From an uncultured Methanomicrobiales archaeon (GTDB taxonomy: Archaea; Halobacteriota; Methanomicrobia; Methanomicrobiales; Methanospirillaceae), in contig CAILCG010000014.1 of NCBI GenBank assembly GCA_903832665.1, forward strand, positions 372,001 through 436,000: DNA of 64,000 bases, given 5' to 3'. The notes under the pieces are model-generated. The model ran no database searches. It saw only the letters and a program-made list of their open reading frames with translations, and was not told where the DNA came from. Positions 17,850 to 26,652 of the stretch are shown piece after piece. Both the position numbers and the translations under genes were made by a program. Numbering within the stretch: the first letter of the stretch is position 1; each line of letters opens with the position of its first letter.

Positions 17850-19562
17850 ATGTCAGAATATATCATCAAGAACGGAAACGTCTTTGACCCGGTCCAGGGA
17901 ATAAAAGGCGACAAGAAAGATATCGCCATCAAGGATGGCAAGATTGTCGATAAGGTTGGATCCGGTGCAAAGGTCATCGACGCCTCCGGCAAGACCGTCA
18001 TGGCCGGTGCCGTGGAGATCCACGCCCACATCGCAGGCCCGAAAGTTAACCTCGGCAGGATCTACCGGCCAGAGGACAAGCTCTTCAGCTGCACGCCAAC
18101 AAAGGGCATGGAGCGGATGGGCGGTGGGGCATCGATTCCCACCACCTTCAAGACCGGGTACGAGTATGCCAAGATGGGATACACGACCGCCATGGAAGCA
18201 GCAATGCCCCCCATGTTTGCCAAGCACGTGCACGAAGAGATTCGTGACACCCCGATCATTGACGAGGGTGCATTCCCGGTCTTTGGCAACAACTGGTTTG
18301 TCTTAGAGTATCTCAAGAACCACGAGATCGAGAACACCGCAGCCTATATCGCCTGGATGCTCCGCGTCACCAAGGGGTACGCAGTCAAGGTCGTCAACCC
18401 CGGCGGCACCGAAGCATGGGCATGGGGACTGAACTGTCTCTCGGTCAATGATCCCGTCCCGTACTTCGACATCACCCCCGCAGAGATCGTCAAGGGTCTT
18501 ATCGAAGCCAACGAGTATCTCGGCCTCCCGCACTCGATGCACATCCACCCCAACAACCTCGGGAACCCCGGATGTTACCAGACCACGCTCGACACCCTCA
18601 GGCTTGCAGAAGGCATGAAGGCGAACAACAAGTTCGGCCGTGAATCGGTCATGCACCTCACCCACTCCCAGTTCCACGCCTACAAGGGAACCAACTGGGG
18701 AGACTTCGAGTCAGGCGCCAAGGAGATCACCGACTACGTCAACAAGAACAAGAACATCACCATCGACACCGGTAACGTCACCCTTGACGAGACCACCACG
18801 ATGACTGCCGACGGGCCGTTCGAGCACCACTTAACCGGGCTCAACAACCTCAAGTGGGCAAACTGTGATGTGGAACTCGAGACCGCAGCCGGTGTCGTGC
18901 CGTACATCTACAGCCCGAACATCTCCGTCTGTGCCATCCAGTGGGCAATCGGTCTTGAGATCCCCTTAATGATGAAAGACCCGATGCGCTGCTACATCAC
19001 CACCGACCACCCAAACGCAGGACCATTCACCCGGTACCCCCGCGTCATCAAGTGGCTCATGAGCACGAAGGCACGGGAAACCCAGATCAACGCCTTCAAG
19101 CACAAGGACAAGGTCCTCTCCCAGACCAGCATCGGCAGCCTCGACAAGGAGCTCTCGCTCTACGAACTCGCCCAGATGACACGCGCCGGCCCGGCAAAAT
19201 CCCTCGGCCTTGGCGGCATGTGCGGCGGCTTAAAGCCCGGCATGGATGCCGATGTTGCAGTCTACAACTTCAACCCCGACAAGCCGGTTGCAGACCCCGA
19301 AGATATCGAGAAGGCATTCAGCCGCTGTGCAGCGGTCTTCAAGAGCGGTGTCCAGGTTGTCAGCAACGGCGAGATCGTCAGCACCGGCAACAAGAGAACC
19401 CTCTGGGTCAATGCCAAGGTGAACGACAACCCGCAGGTTATGCGTGATATCAATGAGAAATTCCTCAAATATTACAGCATAACTCAGGCAAACTACGAAG
19501 CGCTCGGACACCACTTTGTCCCGAACCCGTATGCACTCGAAGTCGATGCAACCCATGTGTAG
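17850..19562 (+). CDS. fwdA: Formylmethanofuran dehydrogenase subunit A (amidohydrolase)
   Basis: The 570-residue subunit belongs to the amidohydrolase superfamily and joins formate to methanofuran at a dinuclear metal site, receiving formate through a tunnel from FwdB. Metal-site motifs are EIHAHIAGP (HxH), GYAVKVVNPGG (likely carboxylated Lys), SMHIHPNNLG, MHLTHSQFHAY and TTDHPNAGPFTRYPR (Asp). It begins two bases after fwdB. Length and motifs match intact family members. Confidence 0.96.
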   Translation: MSEYIIKNGNVFDPVQGIKGDKKDIAIKDGKIVDKVGSGAKVIDASGKTVMAGAVEIHAHIAGPKVNLGRIYRPEDKLFSCTPTKGMERMGGGASIPTTFKTGYEYAKMGYTTAMEAAMPPMFAKHVHEEIRDTPIIDEGAFPVFGNNWFVLEYLKNHEIENTAAYIAWMLRVTKGYAVKVVNPGGTEAWAWGLNCLSVNDPVPYFDITPAEIVKGLIEANEYLGLPHSMHIHPNNLGNPGCYQTTLDTLRLAEGMKANNKFGRESVMHLTHSQFHAYKGTNWGDFESGAKEITDYVNKNKNITIDTGNVTLDETTTMTADGPFEHHLTGLNNLKWANCDVELETAAGVVPYIYSPNISVCAIQWAIGLEIPLMMKDPMRCYITTDHPNAGPFTRYPRVIKWLMSTKARETQINAFKHKDKVLSQTSIGSLDKELSLYELAQMTRAGPAKSLGLGGMCGGLKPGMDADVAVYNFNPDKPVADPEDIEKAFSRCAAVFKSGVQVVSNGEIVSTGNKRTLWVNAKVNDNPQVMRDINEKFLKYYSITQANYEALGHHFVPNPYALEVDATHV

Positions 19563-19572
19563 GTGAGGAAAA

Positions 19573-20373
19573 ATGGAAACAGTAACCATAACCATGAAGA
19601 ACCTGCCCGCACTGTATCTCGAGGCAGACACGATCACCCCCGATTCATTCGCAGGCAAGACCGCAGCCCAGATCGCAGAGCTCCCGGTGTACGAAGGAAA
19701 CGTAGCAACCACCCTGGGCAAATATTTTGAGATCAACGGCGGTGCCGGTGCAACAGCAGCCGACACGAAGATCATTGTCAAAGGCGATGTCAGGAAAGTC
19801 AAGTATCTTGGCTTCAAGATGAGCGCCGGCGAGATGGTCATCGAGGGAAGCACTGACCTGTATGTCGGAGCCTGGATGACCGGTGGCAAGATCCTTGCCA
19901 AGGGCAATGTCGAAGGATTTGCAGCAACCGCCATGAAAGGCGGCGAGCTCACCATCGAAGGCAATGCCGGCAACTATCTCGGTGCAGCCTACCGTGGCGA
20001 CTGGAGAGGCATGTCCGGTGGCAAGATCCTGGTCAAGGGCAATGCCGGCAGCGATGTCGGTATGTACATGACCGGCGGAGAGATCGTTATCAATGGTAAC
20101 GTTGATGTCCACCTCATGACCCATGCAGAAGGCGGCAAGACGATCGTCAAGGGCAACACCCAGAGCAAGCTCGGCGGCCAGATGGTTGACGGAACCATCA
20201 TCATCTATGGCTCCATCGAGACCATGACGCCTGGGTTCAAACCCAATGGCGAAGTTGAGCTCGAAGTCGATGGGGTCAAGGGCAAGTTTGCCCACTTTAT
20301 CGGCGACATGGGCGAGCGCCACAAGAAGAAGAAGGGTGCAGTCGTCTACGCCAACCTGTATAAAAAGATCTAA
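19573..20373 (+). CDS. fwdC: Formylmethanofuran dehydrogenase subunit C
   Basis: The 266 residues are dominated by a right-handed beta-helix of repeating units, visible as GG.(I/L).(I/V).G(N/D) every 18-20 residues (MTGGKILAKGN, MSGGKILVKGN, MTGGEIVINGN, AEGGKTIVKGN). FwdC scaffolds the complex and resembles the C-terminal domain of glutamate synthase. It is the last fwd gene, starting ten bases after fwdA with GTGAGG upstream. A T-rich region follows. Confidence 0.95.
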   Translation: METVTITMKNLPALYLEADTITPDSFAGKTAAQIAELPVYEGNVATTLGKYFEINGGAGATAADTKIIVKGDVRKVKYLGFKMSAGEMVIEGSTDLYVGAWMTGGKILAKGNVEGFAATAMKGGELTIEGNAGNYLGAAYRGDWRGMSGGKILVKGNAGSDVGMYMTGGEIVINGNVDVHLMTHAEGGKTIVKGNTQSKLGGQMVDGTIIIYGSIETMTPGFKPNGEVELEVDGVKGKFAHFIGDMGERHKKKKGAVVYANLYKKI

Positions 20374-20378
20374 TCACT

Positions 20379-20425
20379 TTTTTTCCCTTTTTGTTTTATT
20401 TTTCGTTTCATTTTTTTGTGTATTG
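20379..20425 (+). terminator. T-rich terminator after fwdC
   Basis: Several T runs of five to seven follow the fwdC stop at once, as expected for archaeal oligo-T termination. Confidence 0.6.
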
Positions 20426-20467
20426 TACATTTATTTTACGAATCGTTACTTTTCATAAGCCTTAAGC

Positions 20468-20500
20468 GGTATTTTTCCAGAACAGGTATATAAAAATACC
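20468..20500. promoter_or_regulatory. Inverted repeat GGTATTTTT...AAAAATACC upstream of fdhA
   Basis: Perfect nine-base arms flank a 15-base centre that contains a TATATAAAA element, so the repeat brackets a possible TATA box. The half-sites match the 9113-9130 palindrome upstream of the moe operon. It is about 270 bases from fdhA, so it could act on an upstream promoter or a leader transcript. Confidence 0.45.
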
Positions 20501-20768
20501 CTCATTCAAATCAGCCGGAATATATCTTAAAAATCTGAAATTCACGAGAGAGATGAAGGTAAAAAATGGTATATGCGCTCAATGAAAAAGACCTCTTTTT
20601 TGATTAACATCAGGGGGTTAATTTTTTTCCAATAGTTAACAGATTCCATACATTGATGGAGAGCTCCTGATGGCGATAGCCCCCAGTTAATAATCGTTTT
20701 CCAGACTTTTTTCAATATCCTTAAATAACGATTTCCCCGACTTCCCATTAGTAAAGAGGTGTGATAGA

Positions 20769-22832
20769 ATGGAATTCAAATACGTACCAACTACGTGTCC
20801 GTACTGCGGAACCGGGTGCGGCTTCAACCTTGTTGTCGTGGACAAGAAGGTTGTCGGCGTCCAGCCCTGGCACCGTAACCCCGTCAACGAGGGCAAGCTC
20901 TGCCCCAAGGGGAACTATGCATGGGAATTCATCAACTCTCCCGACCGCCTGACCAAGCCGCTCATCAAGAAGGATGGGAAGTTTGAGGAAGCCAGCTGGG
21001 ACGAAGCCTACAAACTCATTGCAGAGAAGTTCAATTCCTACAAACCTGAAGAGATGGCATGTCTCGCATCCGCCCGTGTCTCGAATGAAGAGAACTACCT
21101 GATGCAGAAGTTTGCCCGGGCGGTTTTAAAGACGCCCAACATCGACCACTGCGCCCGGCTCTGCCATGCATCAACGGTCGTCGGGCTTGCCGGTGCATTT
21201 GGATCCGGTGCAATGACCCAGTCGATTGCCGACATTGCCGAATCAAAGTGCCTGCTGGTGATCGGGACCAACACGTTCGAGCAGCACCCGCTGATCGGGC
21301 GCCGCATTATGCAGGCACGGATGAATGGCGCAAAGGTCATCTATGCTGACCCCCGCCTCACGCCAACAGGAAAGCAGGCAGACCTGTTCTTACAGTTCTA
21401 CTCCGGTACCGATGTATCGTTACTGAACTGCTTCATGCAGCTGATCCTCAAGAACGGCTGGGAGAACAAGGACTTCATCAAGAACCGGACCAAGGATTTC
21501 GAGAAGGTCAAAGAAGTCGTGACGAAGGAGATCTACTCGCCCGAGAACGTCTCGAAGGTCACGGGTATTCCCGCAGCAGACATCATCAAAGCGGCAGAAT
21601 GGTTCGGCACATCCGGCCAGTCCGCAGTCCTCTACTCGATGGGTATCACCCAGCACACGACCGGCGTTGATAACGTCAAGTCGGTTGCCAACCTCCAGAT
21701 GCTGACTGGCAACCTCGGGAGACCCGGTACGGGTATCTGCGCACTGCGTGGCCAGAACAATGTGCAGGGCGCCTGCGACATGGGAGCGCTTGCCAACGTG
21801 TACTCCGGGTACCAGTCGGTGCTGGTCCCTGAGATGAAGAAGAAGATGGAAGATGCATGGGGCTGCCAGATTGCCGAGGGTAAAGTCGGCCTGACCGTTA
21901 CCACGCTGATCAACACCCTTGCCGATGAGCCCGGTAAGGTCAAGTGTGTCTATATCATGGGCGAGAACCCGATGCTCTCCGACCCGGACCTCCACCACGT
22001 GGAGAAGGGCCTGAAAAATGCCGAGTTTATTGTCGTGCAGGATATCTTCCTGACCGAGACCGCACAACTCGCAGATGTTGTTCTCCCGGCAGCCTGTTTT
22101 GCCGAGAAGGACGGCACCCAGACCTCGACCGAACGCCGCGTCCAGAAGTGGAGAAAAGCCCAGGACCCGCCCGGCGAAGCAAAGGCAGACTGGCAGATCT
22201 TTGGCGAACTCGCAAAGGTCATGGGATACGAAAAGCAGTTCCCGTACAAGAATCCTGAAGAGATCTTTGCCGAGATCGCAAAGGTTACCCCGTCCTATGG
22301 CGGGATGGACTATGCCCGTCTCGAGAAGCCCGAAGCCCTCTGCTGGCCCTGCCCCACCAAGGAGCACCCGGGAACTCCGATCCTTCACAAGGAGAAGTTC
22401 ACCCACCCGGACGGTCTTGGTATCTTTACTCCCATCGAGTGGAAGCCCCCGGCAGAAGTTCCTGATGCGGAGTACCCGTTGCTCCTGACCACCGGCCGCT
22501 GTATCTGGCACTGGCACACCGGCTCAATGACCCGTCGCTCGGTGGACCTTGAACGCGAGGAACCCACGGGCTGGGTTGAGATCAACCCCGAGGACGCACA
22601 GGCACTGGGCATTGCGGACAAGGAGATGATCAAGGCCAGCTCCCGCAGAGGAACGATCACCGTAGGTGCACGCGTGACCAAGACCATCAAGAAGGGAGTC
22701 GTCTTCATGCCGTTCCATTTCATCGAGTGTGCAGCAAACGTCCTGACGCACAATGCACTGGACCCGGTTGCAAAGATTCCCGAGTTCAAGGCATGCTCCT
22801 GTAAGATAGAGAAGATACCGGAGGTGCAGTAA
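20769..22832 (+). CDS. fdhA: F420-dependent formate dehydrogenase, alpha subunit
   Basis: The 687-residue molybdo/tungstopterin oxidoreductase oxidises formate to CO2. The [4Fe-4S] ligands are Cys10, Cys13, Cys17 and Cys45 (CPYCGTGC...LCPKG). The metal ligand is Cys132 in ARLCHAST, again cysteine (TGC) rather than selenocysteine. The bis-MGD family motifs ALRGQNNVQGACDMGAL and MGENPMLSDPD are present, with a C-terminal MGD-binding domain (LLTTGRCIWHWHTGSMTRRS). GAGGTGTGATAGA precedes ATG 20769. It forms an operon with fdhB one base downstream. Confidence 0.96.
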   Translation: MEFKYVPTTCPYCGTGCGFNLVVVDKKVVGVQPWHRNPVNEGKLCPKGNYAWEFINSPDRLTKPLIKKDGKFEEASWDEAYKLIAEKFNSYKPEEMACLASARVSNEENYLMQKFARAVLKTPNIDHCARLCHASTVVGLAGAFGSGAMTQSIADIAESKCLLVIGTNTFEQHPLIGRRIMQARMNGAKVIYADPRLTPTGKQADLFLQFYSGTDVSLLNCFMQLILKNGWENKDFIKNRTKDFEKVKEVVTKEIYSPENVSKVTGIPAADIIKAAEWFGTSGQSAVLYSMGITQHTTGVDNVKSVANLQMLTGNLGRPGTGICALRGQNNVQGACDMGALANVYSGYQSVLVPEMKKKMEDAWGCQIAEGKVGLTVTTLINTLADEPGKVKCVYIMGENPMLSDPDLHHVEKGLKNAEFIVVQDIFLTETAQLADVVLPAACFAEKDGTQTSTERRVQKWRKAQDPPGEAKADWQIFGELAKVMGYEKQFPYKNPEEIFAEIAKVTPSYGGMDYARLEKPEALCWPCPTKEHPGTPILHKEKFTHPDGLGIFTPIEWKPPAEVPDAEYPLLLTTGRCIWHWHTGSMTRRSVDLEREEPTGWVEINPEDAQALGIADKEMIKASSRRGTITVGARVTKTIKKGVVFMPFHFIECAANVLTHNALDPVAKIPEFKACSCKIEKIPEVQ

Positions 22833-22833
22833 C

Positions 22834-24087
22834 ATGGCAAAGAAAGGCGATATGCTCTACGCATGGACCAATGACGCAGACATCAAAAAGAAGGCAGAAC
22901 TCGGTGGCGCAGTCACCGCACTCTGGAAGTACGCACTCGAGTCCAAGGCAGTCGACGCGGTCCTTGCCATCACCAAGGGAACCGACCTCTACGACGCGCA
23001 GCCGGTCCTGATCACGGACCCCAAGGAGCTTGCCAACACGGCCGGATCCCTCCACTGCGGTACCCTCCTCCTCTCCAAGCTTGTCAAGAAGTACCTTGAA
23101 GGCGCCGAAAATATGAAACTCGGTGTCACCGTCAAGGGCTGCGATATGATGGGCCTGTACGAACTTGCCAAGCGCAAGCAGATCAACCTCGACAACGTCA
23201 TCATGATCGGGGTCAACTGCGGTGGCTCGGTCAGCCCCGTGCTCGCCCGGCGCATGATCGCCGACAAGTATGGCGTAGACCCGAACGTGGTCCACAAGGA
23301 AGAGATCGACAAGGGCCAGTTTATCATCGAGTACGAGGGAGGCCACAAGGGCATCTCCGTTGACGAGCTCGAAGAAGCAGGCTATGGTCGGCGCAGCAAC
23401 TGCCGCCGCTGCAAGTTAAAGATCCCCCGCCAGGCAGACCTTGCCTGCGGAAACTGGGGCGTCATCGGCGATAAGGCCGGTAAAGCTACCTTTGTCGAGG
23501 TCTGCTCCGAGAAGGGTGCAAACCTTGTCAGCGGTGCCGTCAAGAACGGCATCCTCGCAACCGAAGCTGCCAACCCCAAGGGTCTTGAGATCCGCGGGAA
23601 AGTCGAGGGCGCGATGCTCAAGCTTGGCGACAAGTGGCGCAAGCACGACTTCGAAGCGCTGGGCGAGGGCAAGGACCGGTTAAAGAAGATCATGACCGAG
23701 ACTTCACGCTGCATCAAGTGCTACTCGTGTATCTCGGCCTGCCCGATCTGTTATTGTGTGGACTGCACCACGAAGAACCCGGCCTATGTCAAGCCCGGCG
23801 AACTCCCCCCGAACTTCATGTTCCACCTTATCCGGTTCGCCCACATCGCGGACTCCTGTGTGAACTGCGGCCAGTGCCAGGAACTCTGCCCGTCTGAGAT
23901 CCCCAACGCACTCTTCATGCACGCACAGCAGCAGGAGCTCGAGAAGATGTTCGGCCATGTCCCGGGCGTCAACATGGAACTCCCGCTCCTCGCGTTTGCC
24001 GAGGAGAGGACCGAGCGGGACCGGCTCCACAACACCGGCAGCGACATGATCTACGAGAACGTGTTCAAGCCGTTCTCCAAACACTAA
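22834..24087 (+). CDS. fdhB: F420-dependent formate dehydrogenase, beta subunit
   Basis: The 417-residue FdhB belongs to the F420-reducing hydrogenase beta (FrhB) family and passes electrons from FdhA to coenzyme F420 through FAD and Fe-S clusters. CNCRRCK-like cysteines (SNCRRCKLKIPRQADLACGNWG) mark the FrhB core. Two ferredoxin motifs lie near the C terminus: CIKCYSCISACPICYCVDC and CVNCGQCQELCPS. The codon usage is strongly biased to C/G-ending codons, as in fwd, which suggests high expression. Confidence 0.96.
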   Translation: MAKKGDMLYAWTNDADIKKKAELGGAVTALWKYALESKAVDAVLAITKGTDLYDAQPVLITDPKELANTAGSLHCGTLLLSKLVKKYLEGAENMKLGVTVKGCDMMGLYELAKRKQINLDNVIMIGVNCGGSVSPVLARRMIADKYGVDPNVVHKEEIDKGQFIIEYEGGHKGISVDELEEAGYGRRSNCRRCKLKIPRQADLACGNWGVIGDKAGKATFVEVCSEKGANLVSGAVKNGILATEAANPKGLEIRGKVEGAMLKLGDKWRKHDFEALGEGKDRLKKIMTETSRCIKCYSCISACPICYCVDCTTKNPAYVKPGELPPNFMFHLIRFAHIADSCVNCGQCQELCPSEIPNALFMHAQQQELEKMFGHVPGVNMELPLLAFAEERTERDRLHNTGSDMIYENVFKPFSKH

Positions 24088-24088
24088 T

Positions 24089-24101
24089 CCTCTTTTTTTT
24101 A
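24089..24101 (+). terminator. Oligo-T after fdhB
   Basis: CTCTTTTTTTTAA lies immediately after the fdhB stop and fits an archaeal oligo-T terminator. Confidence 0.6.
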
Positions 24102-24565
24102 ATCGGTTACCAAGCAGTCGCCCATCTCGTGAGCGAGACAAGGGTCATATACAAGAGTGGGTTCCGGGTATCAGCCTTGGCCCGGGAGAGTACAATATAG
24201 TGAATTTTCCCCGGATTATTTTTGAAAAAATGTACTCCAAAGAGATCATGGTTTTCCCGGTACGGGTCAGTCTTCTTCGGGACATATGAGGGTGACCCCC
24301 CCTCTCCCCCAGAGGGGAAAGCATCCCAAGGGGTGCACCCCTTGACCCCCATTTCCGAAGTTCTCGCCGACCTTATGAGGTTATCGCTCTCTGGGGGAAT
24401 GCCCGGGTGGCGGGGGCTAAAAGCACGAAGTGCGTGAGCCTCTGGGAGCGACTCCTCTATTTCTCGTGGGATTTCCCCAGAGCGGAAAAAAGAGAGAAAA
24501 ACCGGTTCCGGAAAAATTTTTTCAGGCTGCAGACGAAGCTGCGAATCACATCTGGGAAAAAATAC
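24102..24565. other. Intergenic region with R2 copy 3
   Basis: No gene was recognised. Apart from the R2 copy it contains purine-rich sequence (24480-24520) and a possible minus-strand terminator after the small zinc-protein genes. Confidence 0.4.
24282..24401 (-). repeat. R2 hairpin repeat, copy 3
   Basis: This copy is inverted relative to the others. It holds the perfect 18-base palindrome CAAGGGGTGCACCCCTTG (24327-24344), the second hairpin CCCCCAGAGGGG (24307-24318), and on the minus strand GAGAACTTCGGAAATGGGGG, matching copy 4 (GATTGGACTTCCGAAACGGG). Confidence 0.55.
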
Positions 24566-24748
24566 TCAGGGGATAACCGTATCGAATAGTTCGAAATAAC
24601 ATTCCCCGTACACCTGCTTCTCGCCGGGTTTGAGGGCGAGAAGGAGATTGTCGGCATGGTCCCGGCAGACGAAGGCAACAGTGCACCCGAGTCCCTGGAC
24701 CCCGATTGCTTCCTTCCCGCAGGATTCACAGGGTTGTTTTACTGCCAT
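24566..24748 (-). CDS. Small CxxC zinc-binding-type protein (tandem copy 2)
   Basis: The 60-residue protein begins MAVKQPCESCGKEAIGVQGL and continues CTVAFVCRDHADNLLLALKP, ending after VYGECYFELFD. The CxxC plus VCxDH pattern suggests one zinc site. It is a close paralogue of the gene just upstream and starts inside that gene's stop (TGATG, sharing the A), so the two are coupled. Function unknown. Confidence 0.75.
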   Translation of the reverse strand: MAVKQPCESCGKEAIGVQGLGCTVAFVCRDHADNLLLALKPGEKQVYGECYFELFDTVIP

Positions 24749-24918
24749 CAGCTGTACCGTTCGAGAACACAGACGCCGTAAACTTTCTTCTCGCCGGGTT
24801 TGAGAGCCAGAAGGAGACTGTCCGCATGGTCAAGGCAGACATAGGCAAAGCTGCCCTCCAGTGACTGGAACCCGATTGCTTCCTTCTCACAGTATTCGCA
24901 CTTCTGTTTTTCCGCCAT
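24748..24918 (-). CDS. Small CxxC zinc-binding-type protein (tandem copy 1)
   Basis: The 56-residue product is MAEKQKCEYCEKEAIGFQSL, then EGSFAYVCLDHADSLLLALK, then PGEKKVYGVCVLERYS. It shares the CxxC...VC.DHAD.LLLALKPGEK layout with the following gene, so the pair arose by tandem duplication. No function is recognised; proteins of this size with a single zinc knuckle often bind nucleic acid or protein partners. Confidence 0.75.
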   Translation of the reverse strand: MAEKQKCEYCEKEAIGFQSLEGSFAYVCLDHADSLLLALKPGEKKVYGVCVLERYS

Positions 24919-25489
24919 GAACATGTACTTTTCGTCTTTTCGTTAATACAGCTTTTTAATTTACCTTCATCGTCACAATTTTTTGAACTATACAACGCAG
25001 GCGAATCAGTCCAGAACAACATTATGCGTTCATCAGTCCGGGCATTTCACCAGATCGAAAGACACGTTTCGTTGGGGAAGCCCACGAAGGCAGAGGGGAC
25101 GAAGCCCCATTGAGCGTAACCGTTCCGTAATAGTTTCGCTTCTCCTTCAACGCGTATCGCTGCTAATATTGTCCCACTGCCAAAACCAAATTTTTATCCC
25201 AACCCTTGGAAATAAAGATCATTATATTCGCATTTTGGCTGAGTTTCAGGAGCCCGGATTGAGTAAACTACGTGGCGAAAAAACCCTCAATTTAAAGCCA
25301 TTTGGCATCAATCCGGTGAGGGCGTTTCCGCTCGCATTTTGACAACCGGGGTTTATTTCGGGCGTATTTTTTTAAGGGGTGGAAAATCTCGATTTTGCGG
25401 GGTTTTCCGGATGAGGGGGAGTGAATCGGAGCCCGAATAGGGGTTATTTTTACTAGATCCCAAGACCGTCTCACAAACTGGCTTTTCAC
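24919..25489. other. Intergenic region with R3 copy C
   Basis: No gene was seen. R3 copy C occupies 25255-25460. The stretch 25070-25115 has a repeated GAAGCCC with nearby complementary GGGG/CCCC and could form a small hairpin. Confidence 0.4.
25255..25460 (+). repeat. R3 dispersed repeat, copy C
   Basis: CGGATTGAGTAAACTACGTG starts this copy and almost equals copy D (CGGATTGAGCAAACTACGTG). GGCGTTTCCGCTCG and TTTGCGGGGTTTTCCGG are shared. It lies downstream of the minus-strand cbiZ gene. Confidence 0.6.
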
Positions 25490-26634
25490 CTATTCAGAGA
25501 TATCAGGACAAATCTCACGAATGACACACGCAGATATCGCCCGATTAAGGCACCGGAGGATTGATTCTCGCGCAGGTTCGGATCCATTCTCTCCGCCCAT
25601 AGTTGTCTCAAGATTAAATCCCTCCCTGATCAAACGGCAGGCTGCGAGTTTTGCGTCATTTTCCGGCAAAAGAGTCCATTCCGCTTCATCAGTGATATGA
25701 ATGATTGCAGACACCACTGCAACAAGGTATGGATCCTGCGCTTTTCTTCGTAAACAGCGCACAAATTTTTCCTTTGACAGAATACCCGGAATCCTTTCCT
25801 TATATCGCAACATAGCCACATTCCAGATATCCTCTTCCGTTACGCCGAACCGGGACAGCCGCACCAGCACGTCCCGCTGCGATGCCGGAGATAGCCCGGT
25901 CTCCATCTCCAGTGCAGCATGTGTCGCCGCAATAACAGTCCTTCCGATTAACTCCCCGAGCTTGGAATGCTTGCCGGCATTCGAAAGATGCCGGGATGAA
26001 CTGGGGTCCGTGACGATGACGATCATGTCTGTCCCGGACCCGGTGGCGATACCCGTTGAGTAGATGCTCCGGGCCATCAGCTGCTGGAGGGCGGCAGCCT
26101 TTGCCTCGGATGCCATCATCACTGCCCGTGTCATGGTATACTCCGGAAGATCGGCATTAATCAGGATAACAGTGTTAATCGTGCCCCCGACCGGCTCAAC
26201 AGAATCGCCATTCTCATAAAATGATGCAGGATCGCCGGCCCTCCCGCCATTCTTATTGATCCCGGCAGTTATGATTGGGTGACCGTGAGTTCCCGGAACG
26301 ATTCCGAGACAACTGCTGTGTTTTTCATCTCAGCACGGGTGATAAGACCGGTAGTTGTTTCCGGGTCCAATCCGAGGTTCCGTGAAACACCTTCAAGATA
26401 CTGCTGTACGCTGCCGTCCCCGGCATGGCAGGTATCGCAGGCTGCAAGGGAGATCTGGTGGTTGAAGACCGCATCCAGGTCTTTTCGGTATCCCCCGTTC
26501 ATCCACGATGTGGAGAGAACGTCCCGGGGCCCGGGGAACCGGATGAGGATGGAGGTTTCCCAGTGCTCAATTATCTCTCCGCCGGCAAGGCAGAACGGTT
26601 GTTTCAGGGGCAGGCAGTTCTGATCACCATGCAT
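25490..26634 (-). pseudogene. cbiZ: Adenosylcobinamide amidohydrolase CbiZ, frameshifted
   Basis: CbiZ removes the nucleotide loop of scavenged cobamides so archaea can rebuild their own. The N-terminal part (ATG 26634) ends RAEMKNTAVVSESFRELTVT, then runs into a stop in its frame. The adjoining frame continues IITAGINKNGGRAGDPASF, INTVILINADLPEYTMTRAV, GIATGSGTDMIVIV and NAGKHSKLGELIGRTV, all CbiZ signatures in the right order. The frame changes at about 26270-26276, and the total length fits one missing base. It is the last gene of the btu operon. The lesion may be real or an assembly error. Confidence 0.82.
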
Positions 26635-26652
26635 GAGATCACCACAATCCTG

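Larger units (their letters stand above)
20374..20768. other. Intergenic region between fwdC and fdhA
   Basis: This region holds the fwd terminator, the inverted repeat at 20468-20500, GTTAAC at 20635-20640, and a probable fdhA TATA box (CTTAAATA near 20720-20727) 40-50 bases before the fdhA start. No gene was seen. Confidence 0.5.

Noticed and set aside
16531..22832. Selenocysteine in FwdB or FdhA
   Set aside because: Both metal-ligand codons are TGC, and no in-frame TGA occurs in either gene.
16580..24090. Long open frames antisense to fwd and fdh
   Set aside because: They follow the strong codon bias of the real genes and lack any family motif; shadows of the plus-strand genes.
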